Shown here: in pieces, positions 13,120 to 23,290 of the stretch
How the letters are laid out: the number at the start of each line of letters is the position of its first letter
Position numbering within the stretch: the first letter of the stretch is position 1
DNA from: Prorocentrum cordatum
Taxonomy: Eukaryota; Sar; Dinophyceae; Prorocentrales; Prorocentraceae
DNA: 64,000 nt
NCBI GenBank assembly: GCA_963575745.1
Contig: CAUYUJ010015831.1
Coordinates: 1 to 64,000 of the forward strand
Direction: 5' to 3'
Notes under the pieces: model-generated
Seen by the model: the letters and a program-made list of their open reading frames with translations, nothing else
Told to the model about the DNA's origin: nothing
Databases searched by the model: none
Position numbers and translations under genes: made by a program

Positions 13120-14240
13120 AGATTTCAGAGAGGTGCCCAGCGAGATCCCCATTTCGAGAAGGGACCGCCCCACCTGTGCAACTCCTGCACAGGCTGCCAC
13201 TTTCAGTGGAGGCCCATGCCAAGAACCACCCTGCTTGCCTCCAGGGTGCCCTGGGTTTCTTGGGTTTCGATGATATTGCTGCGGAAGGCGTGACGTTCCC
13301 GCACCAAAAAATCAATGGACGTCCTGGGGTCTCAGGACTGGGTTTCTTGCGGGAGGCTTCTCGTGGGACGGGCCCCCACTGTGCGGCAGTGGGCGTCGAG
13401 GGAGCCTCCACCGAAAGCCCCACCTGACGAGGAGCCGCCCTCCATCCATCCGTGCAGCTGCTACGCCCGCTCAGTCGAAAGCCCCACCTGACGACGGGCC
13501 GCCCTCCATCCACCCGTGCAGCGGCCCGTTCGGGGTTCTGGTCGCGAACGCAGCAGGCGTGTCGAGGGAACGGCCAGCTCTGCAGGGGAGCCGCCCGTCG
13601 TCCGTGCAGCCGTGGCGTCTGCTCGAGTTCTTGAGCCCTGCAGCGAGAGGAAGTCTCGAGCGAGAGCCCAGAGCCGCTCAGCTTCGCCCACACTCCACTT
13701 AAGAATCTCGAAACTCTGATCCTTGCAACGAGGAGAAGTCTCGAGAGAAAGCCCAACTTCGAGCGAAAGCCCCACTTCGAAAGCCTCACTTACCTGCACG
13801 CAAGCTTCGAAAAGGAGCCGTCCACACTCCATGTAAGCGTTGCAGGCTTGTAGGACGAATACGCGCGGCGCTAAGACGAGGGCACAAATTTGCAACGGGA
13901 GCCGCCCTCCATCCTCCAGGCTGTTGAACTCGTTCAGGACGAATGTGCGCAACACTAAGGCGAGAGACACATTTTGAAAAGGATCAGCCCTCCATCCTTG
14001 AAGCTCTTGCAATGTTTAAGTCGAATGTCCGCGGCGCTGAGGCGAGAGACACATTTTGAAAACGACCCCCTCTCCATCCGTGAAACTGCTGCAAACTTGT
14101 AAGACGAGTGTGCGCGGTGCTACGGCGAGAGCCACATGTTGAGCCCCCTCCACCCATACATCTGTTGCAAAGTTTAAGCTTCAGGTCTATAGTTTGCGAG
14201 GGAGTCTCTGGCGAGACGCCCTGCCCGCCCTGCCGACACG
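13120..14240. repeat. 82-bp repeat family, array 1 (degenerate)
   Basis: The landmark (C/A)CTAAGGCGAGAG or a variant lies at 13869, 13953, 14035 and 14118 (82-84 bp apart). More diverged units (GAAAGCCCCACCTGA...CCGCCCTCCATCC) extend upstream to about 13120. The array ends in a tail (GCTTCAGG...GAGACGCCCTGCCCGCCC...GGGGTGCGA) shared with array 2 at 19420-19520. Confidence 0.8.
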
Positions 14241-14572
14241 TCGGGGGGTGCGATATGAGGAGAAGGGATGGAGGCGGAGGGCGTAGGCCGAGTGAGACCC
14301 GCGACTCCTGGCGCGAGGGCCCCCGCTGTCAGCTCCGATCTTCGGCAGGCGCGAGGCTGGTCCTCGTGGGCCCGCAGGGGGGGAGCCCCAGCAGACTGCA
14401 GCGCGAGGCGGAGGAGAGCGGCGGCCCTCCCGCCTCCCTGGGAGCGGGGAGCGGGGAGCGAGGAGGCTGCCTCAGCACGTGGTGGCCCGAATGGCCCCCT
14501 CCGGGGGGGGGCCGCGCCCGCCCCGGCCGCGCCCGGAACTGAAGCCCAACCGCGGCGGCGTTTCGGCGCCCG

Positions 14573-15940
14573 ATGCGCCCGCCGCGGTGCCGTGGGGCCG
14601 CGGGCGCCCCGCGGCCCTCGCCGGTGGTGCTGTGGGCGGCGTGCTGCGCGTGCTGCGCAAGCGGCGGGCCAGAGGACAGCCGTGGGTCTGAGGCCAACAG
14701 CAGGTTCCTGATCGCCACCTTCACGAAGCCGCCGCAGGTGCACTACATGCACCTCTCGGACCCGATCTGGCGGCCGCTCGTGGCGGACGGGCTGAAGATA
14801 CCCGGCGCCGTCTGCGTGGACCCCGTGAACATGAGGCTCTTCGTGTCGGACCTCCAGGCCTCGAGCGTGTACTGGTACCAGATGAGGTTCCTCCCCGGGC
14901 AGAGGCTGATCGCCCAGAGCCCTCCCCGCCTCGCTGCGGGCAACGTCTCCGCCACGGGCCTGGACATCGACGGCGTCGGGTCTCTCTACATCGCGGGGAA
15001 GCTGCTGCGGCCGTCCGACGGATCCACGATGGTGAGGGGCATCCTGAAGCAGGACGCCATCAAGCTGGCCACCGCCACGGCGAGCCAGGCAGCGGAGCCC
15101 ATCCCGCTCTGGACCCAGGCGAACACCGACAGGGTGGGGGACGGGCGGAGCCCCCAGCTGTTCGAGCCGTCCGGGGTCGGCGTGGACAAGTTCTCGATTC
15201 GGGGAAACGTAAGGCTCGAGCGCGCCGGAACTCGGGTCTGCCGGCGCTCTTTGACGAGCGCGTCCCTGATTTTGACGGTCCAGTTTTCGTGCGATGTCTG
15301 CAGCAGGAGCTCGCGTCAAGTCTCTGACTGGGTCTCGTCATTTTCATGGTGGCCCCATCAGGCCAACCCGAGTCCCCCGTGCCCAAGTCTTACGTCTCTC
15401 CGATCGATCTTCTGGGGCAACCACCTGCGAGGCCTCGAGACGGGTGCCGTCGTGAGGTCGAGCATGGCCGTGCCAGTCACCAGTCCAGAGGAGCAGGTGC
15501 AGCCTCTCGCCAACAACGTCCCCAGTACCTCCGTGGTGACCGGCCTGGCCGTCACGCCGGCGAGTGTCTTCTACAGCGTCGAGGGGGCCAACCTCACCGG
15601 CGGCGCCATCTACGGGGTATCCAAGGGCAAGTCGGGCATCGACTGCGGCGGCGATGGCCAGCTCTGCCCCCAGATAGCCGCCCTCGACGCGCCGACCAGC
15701 ATGGCGTGGGACGGCGACGCCACCATCTACGTCGCGTCCGGAGGCTACGCGCACGGCGCCATCCACTCGTTCGCATCGGGCGCGGTGACCCCTCACCTGC
15801 TGGAGAAGGTGACGGACGCGAAGGGCGTCTCCGGCCTCGCGGTGCTGAGCGCGCCCGTCACCAGCGGCTCCGCCGCCGGCGGTCTCTGGCCGCCGCTGCT
15901 GTCGGCCGCGGCGTGGGGCGCGGTCGCCGCCGCCGGGTGA
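14573..15940 (+). CDS. Secreted, probably GPI-anchored beta-propeller protein; two exons
   Basis: The coding sequence joins 14573-15198 to 15409-15940 (385 residues). The first ATG is preceded in frame by TGA, so no earlier start is possible. Residues about 1-32 look like a signal peptide (hydrophobic core PSPVVLWAACCACCA). The body has five or six repeated blades of the NHL/YWTD type, with phrases such as PGAVCVDPVNMRLFVSD, ATGLDIDGVGSLYIAG, VTGLAVTPASVFYS and TSMAWDGDATIYVAS. The C-terminus (SGSAAGGLWPPLLSAAAW onward) has the small-residue, spacer and hydrophobic-tail form of a GPI signal. I infer a cell-surface or secreted binding protein; the ligand is unknown. Exon 2 restores the blade phrase KFSI-FWGN that the intron splits. 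Reading straight through would insert 70 non-propeller residues but no stop. It is the only convincing host gene in the window. No spliced-leader relic is seen upstream. Confidence 0.78.
   Translation: MRPPRCRGAAGAPRPSPVVLWAACCACCASGGPEDSRGSEANSRFLIATFTKPPQVHYMHLSDPIWRPLVADGLKIPGAVCVDPVNMRLFVSDLQASSVYWYQMRFLPGQRLIAQSPPRLAAGNVSATGLDIDGVGSLYIAGKLLRPSDGSTMVRGILKQDAIKLATATASQAAEPIPLWTQANTDRVGDGRSPQLFEPSGVGVDKFSIRGNVRLERAGTRVCRRSLTSASLILTVQFSCDVCSRSSRQVSDWVSSFSWWPHQANPSPPCPSLTSLRSIFWGNHLRGLETGAVVRSSMAVPVTSPEEQVQPLANNVPSTSVVTGLAVTPASVFYSVEGANLTGGAIYGVSKGKSGIDCGGDGQLCPQIAALDAPTSMAWDGDATIYVASGGYAHGAIHSFASGAVTPHLLEKVTDAKGVSGLAVLSAPVTSGSAAGGLWPPLLSAAAWGAVAAAG
15199..15403. mobile_element. Introner-like intron with inverted ends and 5-bp target duplication
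   Basis: This 205-bp insertion splits a propeller blade. Its first 20 bases (TCGGGGAAACGTAAGGCTCG) and the reverse complement of its last 20 (TCGGAGAGACGTAAGACTTG) agree at 16 of 20 positions. TCGAT flanks it on both sides (15194-15198 and 15404-15408). Removing 210 nt (element plus one TCGAT) restores the reading frame, but none of the equivalent junctions gives GT/GC/GA-AG. A GT-AG alternative (15209-15361) is in frame but leaves 19 extra residues in the blade. Introners with inverted ends and direct repeats are described in dinoflagellates such as Amoebophrya; that this is one is inference. Confidence 0.75.
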
Positions 15941-16059
15941 GCCGCTCTGGGCCAACGGGCGGCGGAGGAGGTGAAGCGGCGCACGACGGAGACTCCTGCC
16001 TGCTCCTCTCCTGCGCCTCCCTCCCTCCCTCCCTCCTTCTCTGCCTCGCCTTCTTCTTC

Positions 16060-16266
16060 GGGGGCAGCGATGGGGGGGAGGTTGGCATTTGGGGGGGACG
16101 CATCGACCCCCAATCGCCCATGGATCGCCGATAGGGGCCCGATAGCCCGAACCTGTCCAGGAACGTGCCGAGTCACTATCGGGGGCCAATCGCCGATCCA
16201 TGCGCGACGCATCGCCGACTCTGGGTCGATGTGTCCCCCTGCCAGCCCCCCTATCGTTGCCCCTCA
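16060..16266. mobile_element. Foldback (MITE-like) element, family A, copy 1
   Basis: A roughly 205-bp imperfect palindrome. It starts GGGGCAGCGATGGGGGGG and ends CCCCCCTATCGTTGCCCC. The arms continue with ACGCATCGAC against GTCGATGTGT and with GGATCGCCGATAGGGGCC against GGGGGCCAATCGCCGATCC. CTTCTTC lies on both sides (16053-16059 and 16267-16273) as a candidate target duplication. It has no coding capacity. Confidence 0.75.
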
Positions 16267-16930
16267 CTTCTTCCTCCCTCCTCAACCCGCCGTCCTCCCT
16301 GCTCCTCCCCGTCGTCCTCCTCCGCCTCCTCCACCCTACCCTGCTCCCGCTTCCTCCCCGCCTCCCCAGCCGATCCGCGGCCTCGCCAGCCGCCCCGCGA
16401 CTTCAGGGCAGGCGGCCGCTGCGGCCAGGCGCGCGAGGACGAGCCCCTCCCGCCCTCCCTCGGGAGCGAAAGAAGCACGTGCACGCACAGGAGTCCACGT
16501 CGGTCTCGAGAGTGCGCACAATGAGCGACCATTCGTATCTCGCGGCTGGTCTCGCGGACCGCGGGGCCGTGTTCATGAGCGTGGTTGGGCGCGTGCGTCC
16601 TTTGTGGGTTCCCTCCTCCCGCCCTCCCTCCCTCCCTCCCTCCCTCTCGCTTCTCCCTTCCCTTCCCTCCCTCCTCCCTTCTCCCTTCCCTCCCTCCATC
16701 TCTCTCTCGCTTCTCCCTCCCTTCCCTCCCTTCCCTCCCTCCCTCCCTCTCGCTTCTCTTGTTCCCTCGCGCGAGGCGCGGCCCGGGATGCCCTCCTCGG
16801 GGTTCGCGGGGGGCCGTGCGCCGCAGAGGGCGGCCGGGAAGGTCCAGCGTCCACGCCCCCCGCCCGACGGACGTGGGGCGGATGACCGCCCGCGGCCGCC
16901 CACGGGGCGGTCCACGAGGTGAGCATCAGG
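16267..16930. other. Pyrimidine-rich spacer, no gene recognised
   Basis: CCT/CTC-rich sequence with a dense CCCTCCCT/TCTCGCTTCTCCC tract at 16615-16760. It lies between two foldback A copies. No gene is seen. Confidence 0.5.
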
Positions 16931-17152
16931 GGCAGCGATTGGGGGGGGACTCTGGCATGGGGGGGGGGGGGATGCATCGAACCCGCACTCGCCCACTGAT
17001 CGCCGATAGGGGCCCGACAGCCCCAGCCTGTCCAGGAAGGTGCGGACTCACCATCGGGGGCCTGTCGCCGATCTATCGGCGACGTATCGCCGATTCCAGG
17101 TCGATGCATCCCCCCCCCCATGCCAGTTCCCCCCCCAATCATTGCCCCCCAG
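16931..17152. mobile_element. Foldback element, family A, copy 2
   Basis: The same palindromic design as copy 1: GGCAGCGATTGGGGGG at the start, AATCATTGCCCCCC at the end, and central GATCGCCGATAGGGGCCCGA. ATCAGG flanks both sides (16925-16930 and 17153-17158). It lies about 870 bp from copy 1 in the same orientation. Confidence 0.75.
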
Positions 17153-17579
17153 ATCAGGACGGACTCGCGCTGGTCGGAGGTGCCCAAGAGGGGGGTGTAG
17201 GGGGAGCAGAGGGGGGAAGCCGCCCGCCCGCTCCCATCGCTGTTCCGCTGGTGGAGGCCGCGTGGGGCGTGCACGAGCGGTCTGCAGCGTCCGCTGGAGA
17301 GACGGGGAGGAGGCGGAGGAGGGATGGAAGGGCGGAGGGAGTGCGCGGGAGGATCTATACAGAGACGTGCATGTGCATGTTTGTTCAGGTGCGCGTATCA
17401 TGTTACATCTCGTCACACATGTCTGAGGGGCTTCGCTTCGCCCCCTCTGCCCCAGATTGCTTGCGTGGCCACGCTTGATCGGCTATTTGGCTCGTTCTCG
17501 TGTCGGATGGCTGACTGGCAGCTCGGCTGGTTGGCTTGCTGCCTACATGGGCAGCTGGCAGTTGGTCTGTGCGAGGCGG
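17153..17579. other. Spacer, no gene recognised
   Basis: Short open frames occur but show no domain character. Nothing is recognisable apart from a GGA-rich patch near 17300-17345. Confidence 0.45.
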
Positions 17580-17742
17580 GGATTTATCCATATCCATCGC
17601 CTGGGAACCGTCGTCCTGGTGCCCCAGCGGGCGGCGGATGTGGATATGTTTTGGCCCCCGGGGGCTCGAATATATCCATGTCCACCGCCTGCCGAGGTCC
17701 CAGAAAGTTGATCCTTCGGGCGGTGGTCATGTAGAAATTCCC
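17580..17742. repeat. Alternating inverted motif (four copies)
   Basis: A motif close to ATATCCATATCCACCGCC appears in plus orientation at about 17582 and 17670 and in minus orientation at about 17628 and 17715. The spacing is about 45 bp, giving two consecutive potential hairpins. No coding role is apparent. Confidence 0.55.
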
Positions 17743-17744
17743 GC

Positions 17745-18200
17745 CTCGGAGTCTGGGCTGTTCGCTGGCTGGCTGGTTGCGCGCGTCTTGACGGCTGGTC
17801 TGGGCTGTTTGCGGGCTCGCTGGTCACGCGCGTATGCAGTTCTTGATGAGTGGGCGGTGGCCGCGGGAGCGCACATTGCTGTAATTTGCGAGGCGCGCGT
17901 GGGGAATCTACGCGGGGGAGCGCGCGTGTCGGAATTTACGCTGGGGAGCGGCCTTGGGGGCGCGCCCGCGCGCGCGTCGTAACTTTTGAGGGGTAGCGAC
18001 CTCGGGGGCGCGCTTATTTAGGATTTACAAGGGTGCTGCCTCGCAAGTGCGCACCTGCTATAGTCTCAAAGGGGCTGCGGCTCGGTCAGCGCCCATATGC
18101 TGTACGATGCATCGGATTATGACCCCAGGAGCGCGCACCCGTAGTAATTTGTAAGGGGTAATGCTCCCCGCAGCGCGCGTGTGTCGTACCTTTCACTGGA
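17745..18200. repeat. Degenerate GC-rich ~50-bp tandem repeats
   Basis: Loosely repeated units contain GGGAGCGCGCGTGT...GTAATTTGTAAGGGG-like sequence. They are too diverged to set a firm period. Confidence 0.45.
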
Positions 18201-18255
18201 CGGCGACCCCGGGACGAGAGGAGCAGGATGAGGAGGAAGAGCATCGGGGGCTCCC

Positions 18256-18455
18256 AAACGGGGTGGTGACCACACCGTGCGGTGAGTCGGTGGGGATTCG
18301 GGGTCACCGCACGGTTTTGGGACTGGAGTCCCTCTCCGAGGATGTCTCGGGTGATAGGGGCCTCTAGGGTTTTAAAACCGTGCGGTGACGGACCGTGCGG
18401 CGAGATCTTGGGGGATTCGAGGTCACCGCACGGTCTGTCACCGCACCGTTTCGGG
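18256..18455. repeat. Inverted copies of ACCGTGCGGTGAC
   Basis: The motif ACCGTGCGGTGA(C/G) occurs at about 18273, 18376 and 18391 on the plus strand. Its complement GTCACCGCACGGT occurs at about 18303, 18422 and 18438, and related GGTGGTGACC stands at 18262. Neighbouring words (GGGGATTCG, TTTGGGACT) also repeat. Several strong stem-loops are possible. Confidence 0.65.
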
Positions 18456-18984
18456 ACTCCAAAGAGGAGCAGGGTTGACGATGTGGATGAAGACAGAGTG
18501 GGTTGGGGTACGGGATGGGGAACATGGATGAGGGAACCAAGAAGGAGGATGAGGAGGAGGAGCAGGAGGAGGAGCAGGAGGAGGAGGAGGAGGAGGACGA
18601 GGAGGAGGAGGGGGAGAGAGCGACAGCGTTCGGAAAACACAACTGTCATCAGGAAATCAGGAGACCAGGAGGAGGAGGAGGACCGGTGTAAACCCAAGAG
18701 TCATCAACGATGTTGGAATTAGCTCTCCCTCCAAGCTCCCTCATAGGCCCCTACAACGGTTCCTTTTCATTGAGGGAACTGCCTCGTTGGAAGACAACCG
18801 TTTGAAGACCTTGAAGCATGCCAGAACACTGTTCTCGGGATTCCACGCCACTGATTAGCCTGACTGCTGCGTTTTGACGATCTGTAATTGTGCCAGCGCG
18901 ACCTTTGGGACTCCAACACAGCGAATCAGTATAACTGTTGCACCCGCATAATCTTGAATCCTTCGAAAACACACCTTCTGTAAG
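18456..18984. other. Spacer with GGA tract
   Basis: 18540-18620 is GGA/GAGCAG-rich; the remainder is unique. No gene is recognised. Confidence 0.45.
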
Positions 18985-19520
18985 CTGATCATGGGAATCC
19001 CTGAAACTCTTGCAACTGTTTAAAACGAAGGTGCGCGGCGCTAAGGCGAGAGCCACATTTTAAAAAGGACCCGCCCTGAATCAGTGAAGCTCTTGCAATT
19101 TTTAGACTGAATGTGCGCGGCGCTAAGGCGAGAGCCACATTTTGAAAAGGACCCGCCTTCAATCCGTGAAGCTCTTGCAATTTTTAGAATGAATGTGCTC
19201 GGCGCTAAGGCGAGAGCCACAGTTTGAAAACCACCCGCCCTCAATCCGTGAAGCTCTTGCAATTTTTAGAATGAATGTGCTCGGCGCTAAGGCGAGAGCC
19301 ACATTTTGAAAGCGACCCGCCCGCAATTTGTGAAGCTCTTGCACATTTTCCAAACGAATGTTCACGGCGCTAAGGCGAGAGCCACATTTTGAAAACCGCC
19401 CGCCCTCCATCTGTGAAGCTGTTGCCAATTTTTCAGCTTCAGAGTCATCAGTGGTGAGGATTTCTCAGGCGAAACGCCCGTCCCGCCCTAAAAACAGGCC
19501 TCGGGGTGCGACAGGGAGAA
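18985..19520. repeat. 82-bp repeat family, array 2
   Basis: The landmark CGCTAAGGCGAGAGCCACA lies at 19039, 19121, 19203, 19285 and 19368, a period of 82-83 bp. Units are far better preserved than in array 1. The array finishes in the shared tail at about 19420-19515 (TTTTTCAGCTTCAGAG...GCGAAACGCCCGTCCCGCCC). Confidence 0.93.
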
Positions 19521-19524
19521 GTTA

Positions 19525-20265
19525 TTGAACCGCTTCGCTCATTCCGCCGGCCCGTGGGGGCCTCTTGGGGGCCTCTTAGGGCCTCCAAGATGCCCCTTGG
19601 GGGCCTCTTAGAGCCTCTTGGGGGCGTCTTGGGGGCCTCCTGAGGGCTCTTGGGAGCCTCTTGGGGCTTCCTGGGGGCCTCTCAGGACCGAGGGCTCGAA
19701 ATGTTGTTTCGTGCTCCCCCTCTGGGGCCGCTCTTGGGGCGCTCTAGGGGCCCTCTTGGGCCGTCTTGGAGGCCTCTTGTGCCGTCTTGGGGCCATCTTG
19801 GGCCGTCTTGGGGCCCTCGTGGGCCCTCTTGGGGCGATCTTGGGGTCCTCTTGGGTCGTCTTGGGGCGTCGGGAAGCCGAAAAGGTGGAAACACCAAAAT
19901 CTGTCCAAAACCTAAGGAAAAGCAATGACTTTTGCATCTTGGGGCCCTCTTCAGAGTGCTCTTGGAGGCCTCTTGGGGCGTCTGGGGGCCATCTTGGGCA
20001 TCTTGGAGCGATCTTGTGGCATCTTCGAGCCCTGTTGTATCATCTTGGGGCCTCTTGGAGGCCTCTTGACCCTTCTTGGGGCTCTCTGGAGGGTCTCGAG
20101 GGCGGCGTCCAGACGGAAAACCATCTCTGACTCGACCCTGCCGGGGTACTTTTCCTCTGGGGACCCCCAGGGGCCGCCCCCCGCGCGCGAAGTAGAAATA
20201 TTGTAAAGCAGTTACCGGAGATCATAGCACGCCTCTGGCCCGTTGGGCCGGCGAAATTATAAGGA
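19525..20265. repeat. CTTGG array with conserved flanks, copy 1
   Basis: It starts CGCTTCGCTCATTCCGCCGG and contains CTTGG units with a spacer (GGAAGCCGAAAAGGTGGAAA) near 19868. It ends in a conserved non-repeat block at about 20110-20260 (GGTACTTTTC...GCCTCTGGCCCGTT). The copy at 39262-40085 has the same start, array, spacer and end, so this is a dispersed composite repeat of roughly 0.8 kb. Confidence 0.8.
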
Positions 20266-20475
20266 GAAGGAATGGAGGAGGAGGAGGAGGAGGAGGTGGA
20301 GGAGGAGGAGGAGATGGAGATGGAGATGGAGATGGAGGAGGAGGAGGAGGAGGAGGAGGAGGAACATGAAGGAGGAAGGAAGGAGACAGGAGGAGGAGGA
20401 GGAGGAGGAAGGAAGGAGACAGGAGTAGGAGGAGGAGGTGGAGGAGGAGGAGGAGGAGGAGGAGGAGGAGGCAAT
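20266..20475. repeat. GGA/GGAGAT trinucleotide tract
   Basis: GGA repeats with a GAGATG block at about 20310-20335. Confidence 0.95.
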
Positions 20476-21665
20476 GACGGACATGCTCGCAAGTAGGTCC
20501 ACCAGCCACTTCACAATGCGTGTTTGGGTCACGGGCCGTCGTGTCGGCGCGCGCTGTGGCTGCGAAGAGGCTGGCCGAGGAAGTGCAGACAGGCTCCGCC
20601 GACCACCTCCCCATGCGCCGGGCGCCAGGTTCTCCCTCCCCGCCTCGGCGGCAGGCCCCTCTTCCGCATTGCCGGGGGGGTCCAGGCGCCGCGGAAATTT
20701 GGGGGCCTGGGGCTCCAGTTGTGATTTTTCTCGAGGTTGTGTGTTTTCCGTGACGTTGTTTCGGCCGCGTCTCTCCTCCCTCCTGCATGGTGGCACAATT
20801 CGGCCCAACGGTACCCCCGTTCATGCCATTCATCGCCAGCGCAGTCACCCTCTGTCTAGCCGCCGACGTAACAAGTTTTCCGCGACGTCGGATCTCAGGG
20901 CGGGCACACGTCATGCGCCCCGCGCCTCGCGTCGTGCTCCACTGGCTCGCTGTGGCCGCCTGCGGTGCCCGCTGGTAAAAAGTTTCAGCCCCCCCTTTCT
21001 GAGCCCCGCGCTGATCGGCCCCTCTTAACAGTTAGGATTCTTCTCGAGCGCTGGGCGCAGCCCGGCAGCGCCGTGTCCTGCATCGGGCTAGTATGCTGCG
21101 GAGCTGGAGCATGAGACTCGGGTGTTCGGAGAGGGGGGTTTGTCCCAAGGTGGGTTCGGGAACGAGCGCAGCTCGATGCTCTCACTTCCTTCTTCAGCGG
21201 CCGTTTAGAGCGATTGTTCCCTGACCCCACCTATGCCTATGCCTCTATCCCACCTTTGCTACGCCCCTCCGAGAGACGGAGCGGCCGGAAACGGATCGGG
21301 ACGAGGCGGTCGCCGCGCGCGGACGCACTGCTCCAAGCCGCGGCGGCCCGCGCGCCTCGGCGCGCGCGGGGCGCGCCTGGGGCGGGCGGAAATGGCAGCG
21401 GACGACGGGGAGGACTTCGACGACCTGGACGCCCTGGAGCAGGACGGCCTCGGTCTCGCTGTCGACGTCGACGTCGATGCCGCGTCGCCGTCGCCGTCGC
21501 TGCCGCCGCCGCCGCCGTCGCCGTCGTCGCCGCCACCGTCGTCGTCGTCGTCGTCGTCGTCGACGTCGATGATGCCTATGTAGTGGTGGTGGTGATGGTT
21601 GTCGTCGTCGTCGTCACCGTCGTCGTGGCCGTGGCCCAGGCCGTCGTTGTTGTTGAGATGGTCGG
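20476..21665. other. Largely unique GC-rich region, no confident gene
   Basis: No domain is recognisable. An ATG at 21392 opens a short acidic peptide (MAADDGEDFDDLDALEQDGL) that runs into Pro/Ser-coding CCG/TCG repeats at 21480-21570. It could be a broken 5' exon, but nothing downstream supports it. Confidence 0.4.
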
Positions 21666-21749
21666 GTGGTATGCTGCTGCTGATGCTGCTGCTGATGATG
21701 ATGCTGATGATACTGACGACGACGACGATAACCATGATGATGACGATGC

Positions 21750-21802
<53 letters not shown>

Positions 21803-21851
21803 TCGGTGGTGGTGATGGTGGTGGTAGTGATGATGATGATGATGCTTGTGA

Positions 21852-21885
<34 letters not shown>

Positions 21886-22012
21886 GGTGTTTGTTGTGAT
21901 GATGCTGATGATGTTGGCGATGATGACGAGGATGCGGGTGCGGATGCGCATGATGATAGTGTCAACGACAACGACGATGATGATGATGACGACGATGACG
22001 ATGACGATGATT

Positions 22013-22087
<75 letters not shown>

Positions 22088-22585
22088 CTGGTGATACTGA
22101 TGATGGTGGTGCTGCTGGTGCTGATGTCGATGATGATGGTGGTGATGCTGATGATGGTGGTGGTGGTGATGATGCTGCTGTTGGTGGTGATGATGATGAT
22201 GCTGAAGCTGATGCTGATGCTGCGGCTGAGGCTGAGGCTGATGCTGCTGCCGATGATAATGAGGATGGTGATGATGATGGTGATGATGATGATGATGATG
22301 CTGACGATGATGATGATGACGATTATGATGATGATGATGAGGATGATGATGATGATGATGATGCTGATGATGATTATTATTATTATTATTATCATGATGG
22401 TGATGATGATGCTGATGATGATGGTGGTGATGGTGTGCTGATGATGGTGACGATGATTATGGGGATGGCGTTGATGATAGTGATGATGGTGCTGACGATG
22501 ACGAGTATGATTTTGCTGCTGATGATACTGTTGCAGATGATGACGATGATGGTGATGGCGACGGCGAAGACGATGGCGATGGTGA

Positions 22586-22653
<68 letters not shown>

Positions 22654-22659
22654 CTGCTA

Positions 22660-22719
<60 letters not shown>

Positions 22720-22752
22720 CTGATGGTGATGATGATGATGATGATGATGCTT

Positions 22753-22794
<42 letters not shown>

Positions 22795-22795
22795 C

Positions 22796-22827
<32 letters not shown>

Positions 22828-22934
22828 GGACTGATGATGATGGTGGTGGTGGTGATGATGCTGATGATGATCATGATGGTGGTGGTACTGACGCTGATGA
22901 TGATGCCGACGATTATGCTGATGATGATGATGCC

Positions 22935-22977
<43 letters not shown>

Positions 22978-23178
22978 CTGATGGCGATGATGATGGTGGT
23001 GGTGATGATGATGGTAGTGGTGGTTGTGATGATGGTTGTGATGATGGTGATGATGGTGGTGGTGATGGCAGTGGTGGTGGTGGTGATAATGGTGATTGTG
23101 ATGATGGTGGTGATGGTGATGGTGATGGTGATGGTGATGGTGATGGTGATGGTGGTGGTGGTGGTGGTGGTGGTGGTG

Positions 23179-23250
<72 letters not shown>

Positions 23251-23290
23251 CTGATGATCATGATGACGGCGATAATGGTGAAGACGAGGA
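21666..23290. repeat. Long GAT satellite
   Basis: GAT/GCT/GGT trinucleotides with pure runs near 22010-22085 and 22620-22720, a GAC/ACG block at about 22585-22625, and GGTGAT hexamers at 23105-23150. Poly-Asp, poly-Met and poly-Ile frames are artefacts of the repeat. Confidence 0.97.

Noticed and set aside
12344-13789. Long minus-strand Pro/Arg/Lys-rich frames through CTTGG and 82-bp arrays
   Set aside because: Such frames appear over every CTTGG array because the repeat lacks stop words on that strand. No domain is visible.
21392-21583. Acidic N-terminal peptide as a gene start
   Set aside because: It runs within about 30 residues into CCG/TCG and GAT repeats with no continuing protein.
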